From JBQTKD01 sp052386455 (GTDB taxonomy: Bacteria > Actinomycetota > Actinomycetes > Sporichthyales > Sporichthyaceae): DNA of 64,000 nucleotides. The stretch covers positions 1 through 64,000 of the forward strand of contig JBQTKD010000043.1 of assembly GCA_052386455.1 (NCBI GenBank), read 5' to 3'. Shown here one piece after another: positions 59,338-64,000 of the stretch (position 1 is its first letter; each line of letters begins with the position of its first letter). Position numbers and translations under genes: made by a program. The notes beneath the pieces are model-generated. The model was not told the DNA's origin. It worked only from the letters and a program-made list of their open reading frames with translations, and did not search any database.

Positions 59338-60878
59338 GTGGTCCCGTCCTTCGGCGCTTTGCCTTCGAGCAGGTACCGGTCGACGCCTGCGTCGATGCAC
59401 CTGTTTCCGCGACCGTAACCCGTGTGACCGTCCCCGGCCCGCGTCAACAGCACTCCAGAGTCGAGTTGTGATGCGAGGGCCACCGCCCACCCGTAGGGGG
59501 TGGCCGGGTCGTGGGTGGTCCCGACGACCAGGATCGGCGCCGCGCCGGCGGCCCGGACCGGTCCCGCCACGGCGGTGGTCGGGGAGTGCGGCAGGTGCGC
59601 GCACGCAACGCCTGCCCAGGCGATCTGCGGCCCGAACACCTTCGACGCGCGCGTGAGCTCGGGCAGGGCCGCGCGCGCCGTGGCCGCGGCCACCTCGATC
59701 AACTGCTCGCCGGGATGGTGGTCCAGGCAGTTCACGAGGTAGTTGGCCTCGTTCGAGTTGTCCTCGAACGCCCCGGGGCCGGTCCGCGACAGGAGATCGT
59801 CGGCCAGCGCCAGCAGTTCGCCGCCGTCCCCGCCCAGTGCGTCGTCGAGGGCGTCGATGCCGCGGTCCCACAGGGCCGGGGTGTAGAGCGCGTACGCGAT
59901 GCCGGACAGCGCGTCGGACTCGGTGAGCGTGCGCGAGCCGACGCGCAGGGGCCGGGCGTCCAGCTCGGCGAGCAGGGCCACGATCTCCTCCGCAACGCGG
60001 GCCGGGGAGTCGCCGATCGGGCACTCCTCGCGCAGGCAGTACGCGGCGAGCCGGTCGAGCACCGACTGGAACGACTCGGCTTCGCTGCGCAGGAGTTCGG
60101 CGGCGGGCAGCGAGGGATCGAGCGCACCGTCGAGCACGAGGCGCCCGACTCGCGTGGGGAACATGCCCGCGTAGAACGCGCCGAGGTAGCTGCCGTAGGA
60201 GAACCCGAGGTAGGTCAGCTTCTCTTCGCCGAGCGCCGCGCGGAGCACGTCGAGGTCGCGGGCGACGTCCCGCGTGCCGACGTGCGAAACGAGAGCCCCG
60301 GTGTTCTGCCTGCACGCGTCCGCGAAGACCGCCGACGCGCTCACCAGCGCGGCAACCTCCGCGTCGTCGTCCGGTGTCTGGTCCACGGTCAGGAACGCGT
60401 CCAGGGCCGCCGGCGCCAGGCAACGCACCGGCGAGCTCTCGCCCACGCCGCGTGGATCGAAGCCGACGATGTCGTACCGGTCGAGCAGCGCCGGGCTGAA
60501 CACCTCGTCCACCGAGCGAACGACCTTCACCCCGGACGCACCCGGCCCGCCGGGATTGATGAACAGGGTGCCGATTCGCTGCTCCGGCCGCTGGGCCGGA
60601 TGGCGCAGCAGGGCCAGCGAGATCGTGGCGCCGGCGGGCTTGGTCCAGTCCACGGGCACCTCGACCCGGGCACAGCCCAGCCCGTTCTCGCACGGCTGGA
60701 AGGCGGGGCGCTGGCCGTAGAAGGAGGCGAGTGCCGGGTCGGCGCTGGGCTCGGGACTCAGCGCGGTGACGGCGGGCGGTCCGGACCAGTGGCTGGGCTC
60801 GGGTGCCTCGGCGCGGGACTCGCCCCCGCATCCGGCCAGCAGGAGAGTGCCCGTGACCGCCAGAGCGGCCAATCTCAC
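59328..60878 (-). CDS. Secreted alpha/beta-hydrolase lipoprotein, paralogue of the adjacent gene
   Basis: 516 aa from the GTG at 60878, which overlaps the holB stop (GTGA). Lipobox in LAALAVTGTLLLAGCGG. Same plan as its neighbour: TLFINPGGPGASG, nucleophile Ser in LTYLGFSYGSYLGA, Asp in VVGTTHDPATPYGW, His in GDGHTGYGRGNRC. The two proteins are clearly tandem duplicates with diverged linkers. Extracytoplasmic peptidase. Confidence 0.92.
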   Translation of the reverse strand: MRLAALAVTGTLLLAGCGGESRAEAPEPSHWSGPPAVTALSPEPSADPALASFYGQRPAFQPCENGLGCARVEVPVDWTKPAGATISLALLRHPAQRPEQRIGTLFINPGGPGASGVKVVRSVDEVFSPALLDRYDIVGFDPRGVGESSPVRCLAPAALDAFLTVDQTPDDDAEVAALVSASAVFADACRQNTGALVSHVGTRDVARDLDVLRAALGEEKLTYLGFSYGSYLGAFYAGMFPTRVGRLVLDGALDPSLPAAELLRSEAESFQSVLDRLAAYCLREECPIGDSPARVAEEIVALLAELDARPLRVGSRTLTESDALSGIAYALYTPALWDRGIDALDDALGGDGGELLALADDLLSRTGPGAFEDNSNEANYLVNCLDHHPGEQLIEVAAATARAALPELTRASKVFGPQIAWAGVACAHLPHSPTTAVAGPVRAAGAAPILVVGTTHDPATPYGWAVALASQLDSGVLLTRAGDGHTGYGRGNRCIDAGVDRYLLEGKAPKDGTTCS

Positions 60879-62035
60879 CGCAGCGCCAGGTTCATCGTTT
60901 CGACGGTCAACAGCGGAGCGGCCGAGGCGCCGATGGCCTCGCGGGCCGCGAGTACCGCCTCCATCCGACGCAGCGTCAGTTCCGGGGTGCCGGCGGCGGC
61001 CAGCGCTGCGACGGCCTCGGCGCGGTCCGGGTGTACCGCGGCGACGCCGGCGCCGAACTGGCAGGCGAGCACGTCCCGGTACAGCGCGACGAGGTCCACC
61101 ATCGCGCGGTCGAGTCCGTCGCGCTGCGCGCGGGTGTTGCGGGTCTTCTGCCGCTTCTCCAGCTCCTTGAGCGCCGCCGCGGCGCCGGGCGGCTGCTTGT
61201 CCCGCGGCCCGCCGACGCCGAGCGCCGCCCGCAGCTGTTCCTGCTCGGCGGCGTTGCGGACGTCGTTGGCGGCGTCCACGTCCACCTTCACCGCCGCGAC
61301 CAGCGCGTCGGCCGCGGCAAGGCATCCCGGCACGGTCCGCAGCGCGCCGGCGGCCGTCAGGACGGCGCCACGACGCTCGCGAGCGGCCGGATCGCCGGCC
61401 AACCGGCGGGCGCGGCCGATGTGGCCCTGCGAGGCGGCGGCCGCCAACGTCGCCAGCTCGGGGAGCACCCCCTCCGCGGCGAGCAGCGAGGCGATGGCGT
61501 CCGCCGATGGCGTCACCAGGTGCAGGTGCCGGCTGCGCGAGCGAATGGTGGGCAGCACGTCCTCGGCCGAGGGCGCGCAGAGCACCCACACGGTCCGCGG
61601 CGTCGGTTCCTCGATGGCCTTCAGGAGCGCGTTGACCGCGCGCTCGCCCATGCGATCGGCGTCCTCCACGACGATCACCTGCCACCGCCCACGCGCCGGG
61701 GACATCGCGGCGCGCAGGACGATGTCCCGGGTCTCGCCGACACCGATGCTCAGCAGGTCCGTGGCGACGACCCGCACGTCCGCGTGGGTGCCGCCGAGGA
61801 CGGTGCGGCACTCCTGGCATTCGCCGCAGCCGCCCTGCGGGCACTGCAGTGCCGCGGCGAAGGCCCGGGCCGCGGTGGAGCGCCCGGAGCCCGGCGGGCC
61901 GGTGATCAACCAGGCGTGGGTCATGGCATCGACGCCGCCGCCCCGTCCAGCGAGCCGTGCCTCCGCCGCGTCGGCCGCCGCGTTCAGCACGGCGACGGCG
62001 TGCGACTGCCCGACCAGTGCGGACCAGACGCTCAT
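60875..62035 (-). CDS. holB: DNA polymerase III subunit delta'
   Basis: 386 aa, ATG overlapping the tmk-fusion stop (ATGA). AAA+ clamp-loader subunit: P-loop-like GPPGSGRSTAARAF (Arg in place of Lys), zinc module CPQGGCGECQEC, DE-like VIVVEDADRMGERAVNALLKAIEEP, and sensor 1 SRSRHLHL. The altered P-loop fits the non-hydrolysing role of delta' in clamp loading. Its place after tmk is conserved in actinobacteria. Confidence 0.95.
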   Translation of the reverse strand: MSVWSALVGQSHAVAVLNAAADAAEARLAGRGGGVDAMTHAWLITGPPGSGRSTAARAFAAALQCPQGGCGECQECRTVLGGTHADVRVVATDLLSIGVGETRDIVLRAAMSPARGRWQVIVVEDADRMGERAVNALLKAIEEPTPRTVWVLCAPSAEDVLPTIRSRSRHLHLVTPSADAIASLLAAEGVLPELATLAAAASQGHIGRARRLAGDPAARERRGAVLTAAGALRTVPGCLAAADALVAAVKVDVDAANDVRNAAEQEQLRAALGVGGPRDKQPPGAAAALKELEKRQKTRNTRAQRDGLDRAMVDLVALYRDVLACQFGAGVAAVHPDRAEAVAALAAAGTPELTLRRMEAVLAAREAIGASAAPLLTVETMNLALR

Positions 62036-64000
62036 GTCACCACCGCCTCCCCTGCCGACGCCGGTCCCAACGACTGGGCCTCCTCGGACGTTCCGGGTTC
62101 CGGCACCTCGGCGGCCACGCGCGTCATCACCTCGATGTGAATCTGCGTCGGCGTCCTGTTCGCGTCGAGCACCAGGTACCGCTTGGGGTCCCGGGCGGCG
62201 AGGTCCAGGAAGCCCTGCCGGACCCGGATGTGGAAGTCCACGGACTCGGACTCGATGCGGTCCGCCGGTCCCTGCCGACGCTCGTGGGCGACCAGCGGCT
62301 CGACGTCGAGCAGCACCGTCAGGTGCGGCATCAGCCCCTGCGTGGCCCAGCGCGACAGCCGCTCGATCTCCGCCGGCGCCAGGTCCCGGCCCGCGCCCTG
62401 GTAGGCGATGGAGGAGTCCACGTACCGGTCGGTGACCACGACGGCACCGCGGTGCAGCGCGGGCCGGACGACCCGCTCGACGTGGTCCGCGCGGTCAGCC
62501 GCGTACATCAGCGCCTCGGCTCGGGCCGAGGGCACGGCCGCGTCCAGATTCAGCAGCGCCGCGCGCAGTTCCTTGCCCAGCGCCGTGGCGCCCGGCTCGC
62601 GGGTGACGACGACCTCGTGGCCCTGCCCGCGCAGCCACTCGGCGAGCCGCTGCACCTGGGTGGACTTTCCGGCGCCGTCGCCACCCTCGAACGCGACGAA
62701 GTACCCGCCGGGAATCGGGTCCGGCTCCGGCTCCTCGTGCCGCAGGGAGGCGAGCACGTCCCGCCACAGCGGAATGCCCCTGCGGTCGTCCAGGTGCCGG
62801 TAGGCCACGACGCCGGCGACGATCGCGAGCAGGCCGCCGCCCACGAACACGAACGCCGCGCCGCTGTAGGTCACCGCCACGTTCTCGGTGGGCCGGAAGG
62901 TCTGGGACGGAATGGTGGCCGAGAGCAGCGGAGCGAAGGCGAGCGTGGAGACCAGCGAAAGCCGCACCAGCGCCTGGAAGAACGCGAAGGTCCGCCCGCG
63001 CAGCTCGTCGGCCACCTCCAGACCGATCAGCGTCTGCGCGCTGATCCACGCCGCGCCGCACGCGGCCCCGCAGGCGAACGTGAGCAGGCTGACGACCGGC
63101 AGGTTCGGGACCGCCCCAATCGCGATGAGCAGCACCCCGGCCAGCACGTTGGAGATCGAGAAGATCCGCCGCCGGCTCACGCCGCGCAGCAGCTTCGGCC
63201 CCACCAGCATGCCGAGCCCGAGACCTGCGAACACCGCGCCGAAGAGCAGGCCGTAGCCGGGGTTGCCGGCGCCGAGGCCGCGGACGAACGTGGGCGCGAG
63301 GCCGACGACGGTGCCGGCGGCGGCGAAGGCGCCGAGCATGCCGACCGCGAGCCCGCGGGTCAGCGGGGTGCTCTTGATGAACGTCCACCCGGCCTTGAGC
63401 GCCCGCAGGGGCTGCTCGGCGGTGGCGGACGCGGACCGGTTGTTCGGGATCGCCAGATTGGCGATCGTCAGCGCGCTCACGGCGAAGGTGGCGGCGTTGA
63501 TCCACAGCGCCAGCGCTGCGGAGTTCTCGACGAAGAACTCGAACCGGGCGCCGAGCAGGCCGCTGACGAACGACAGTCCGGTGAACAGCGCCGCGGCGAT
63601 CGGCGCGCTGCCGTAGGCGGTCACCAGCGTGAGCTGGTTGGCCGACTGCAGCGTGTCCCGCGGCACCAGGTTCGGGACCGTCGCCTCCTTGGCGGGCCCC
63701 CAGAACAGGGTCAGCACCTCGATGAGAAACGTCGCGACGAGCAGCCACGTCATCGTCCCGACGATCGGGATCGACACGAACAGCGCGGCGCGCAGCAGGT
63801 CGGTGACCACCATCGTGGTGCGCCGGTTCCAGCGGTCCGCGATGACGCCCGCGATCGGCCCGAAGATCAACGCCGGCACCAGACGCAGGATGAACACGCC
63901 CGCGACCGCGTAGTTGGCCTCGGCCGAGGAGTCCGACGTCAACGCCGCCGCCATGGCGGTCAAGGCCAGCAGCCCGAGCCAGTCCCCGAGGCTGGACAGG
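62032..64000 (-). CDS. tmk: Bifunctional MFS transporter / thymidylate kinase (5' end outside window)
   Basis: At least 656 residues are visible; the frame stays open through the window edge (reading SSLGDWLGLLALTAMAAAL), so the start is missing. The N-terminal two-thirds is a 12-helix MFS protein (IADRWNRRTTMVVTDLLRA, FVRGLGAGNPGYGLLFGAVFAGLGLG). After the last helix and HLDDRRGIPLWRDVL comes thymidylate kinase: P-loop FEGGDGAGKSTQ, VVTREPGAT, VVTDRYVDSSIAYQGAGR and the LID RRQGPADRIE. It makes dTDP from dTMP. This fusion is known in actinobacteria; what the MFS part transports is not. Confidence 0.95.
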   Translation of the reverse strand, partial: LSSLGDWLGLLALTAMAAALTSDSSAEANYAVAGVFILRLVPALIFGPIAGVIADRWNRRTTMVVTDLLRAALFVSIPIVGTMTWLLVATFLIEVLTLFWGPAKEATVPNLVPRDTLQSANQLTLVTAYGSAPIAAALFTGLSFVSGLLGARFEFFVENSAALALWINAATFAVSALTIANLAIPNNRSASATAEQPLRALKAGWTFIKSTPLTRGLAVGMLGAFAAAGTVVGLAPTFVRGLGAGNPGYGLLFGAVFAGLGLGMLVGPKLLRGVSRRRIFSISNVLAGVLLIAIGAVPNLPVVSLLTFACGAACGAAWISAQTLIGLEVADELRGRTFAFFQALVRLSLVSTLAFAPLLSATIPSQTFRPTENVAVTYSGAAFVFVGGGLLAIVAGVVAYRHLDDRRGIPLWRDVLASLRHEEPEPDPIPGGYFVAFEGGDGAGKSTQVQRLAEWLRGQGHEVVVTREPGATALGKELRAALLNLDAAVPSARAEALMYAADRADHVERVVRPALHRGAVVVTDRYVDSSIAYQGAGRDLAPAEIERLSRWATQGLMPHLTVLLDVEPLVAHERRQGPADRIESESVDFHIRVRQGFLDLAARDPKRYLVLDANRTPTQIHIEVMTRVAAEVPEPGTSEEAQSLGPASAGEAVVT

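Noticed and set aside
1..64000. CRISPR arrays, insertion sequences, rRNA or a biosynthetic gene cluster core
   Set aside because: No regularly spaced repeats, transposase motifs, rRNA signatures, PKS/NRPS or terpene synthase domains were found. The encapsulin is family 2A rather than the terpene-linked 2B type.

Overview
The window comes from a high-GC actinobacterium. The evidence is strong G/C third-position bias, many GTG starts, ATGA/GTGA stop-start overlaps, a SARP-type regulator, DUF5997, SlpD/E-type tripeptidyl-peptidase lipoproteins, and an MFS-thymidylate kinase fusion next to holB. A Frankiales- or Sporichthya-like lineage would fit, but the sequence alone does not prove the genus. 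I found one tRNA gene (Thr, anticodon CGT), no rRNA, no insertion sequence and no CRISPR array.

Layout. 0-2 kb: a family 2A encapsulin shell gene followed by a gene for a disordered protein that looks like an encapsulin cargo-loading domain without an enzyme. 2-8 kb: a tightly overlapping minus-strand operon encoding a secreted Cys/His/Met-bearing protein of unknown function, a YtkA-like membrane protein, a nitrate/sulfonate/taurine-type ABC importer, an OsmC protein and a SnoaL-like protein. 8-13 kb: a P450, a LysR regulator, a secreted glycerophosphodiesterase and a phenylacetate-CoA-ligase-type enzyme. 13-33 kb: four very large regulators (zinc ribbon-cyclase-AAA, LuxR-type LAL, SARP-cyclase-STAND, STAND-LuxR). 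They are interleaved with catabolic enzymes (cupin dioxygenase-like, acyl-CoA synthetase, CoA transferase, acyl-CoA dehydrogenase) and two toxin-antitoxin modules. 33-38 kb: a second P450 with an unusual I-helix, an M20 hydrolase and another acyl-CoA synthetase.

38-44 kb: a small thioredoxin-like protein, an anti-sigma-type ATPase, and a cluster of CBS protein, acetylene-hydratase-like Mo/W enzyme, 7Fe ferredoxin and GAF/Fis regulator. 44-56 kb: secreted repeat proteins, a desaturase and substrate-binding lipoproteins, with signs of decay or assembly error. These are two genes with frameshifts (one with two), a truncated ATPase remnant, a duplicated DUF5997 fragment and related hairpin repeats. 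56-64 kb: a two-repeat LTxxQ secreted protein, a FAD-linked glycolate/lactate-oxidase-like enzyme, two tandem secreted peptidase-like lipoproteins, DNA polymerase III delta' and the MFS-Tmk fusion, which runs off the right edge.

How the genes fit together (inference): the P450s, CoA ligases, CoA transferase, acyl-CoA dehydrogenase, epoxide hydrolase and cupin suggest oxidation and beta-oxidation-like breakdown of hydrophobic (terpenoid, steroid or aromatic) carbon, under large ATP-sensing regulators. The observations I rate most worth follow-up are the encapsulin with an orphan cargo-like partner, the acetylene-hydratase-like cluster, the secreted protein/YtkA/ABC operon, and the SARP-cyclase-STAND fusion.
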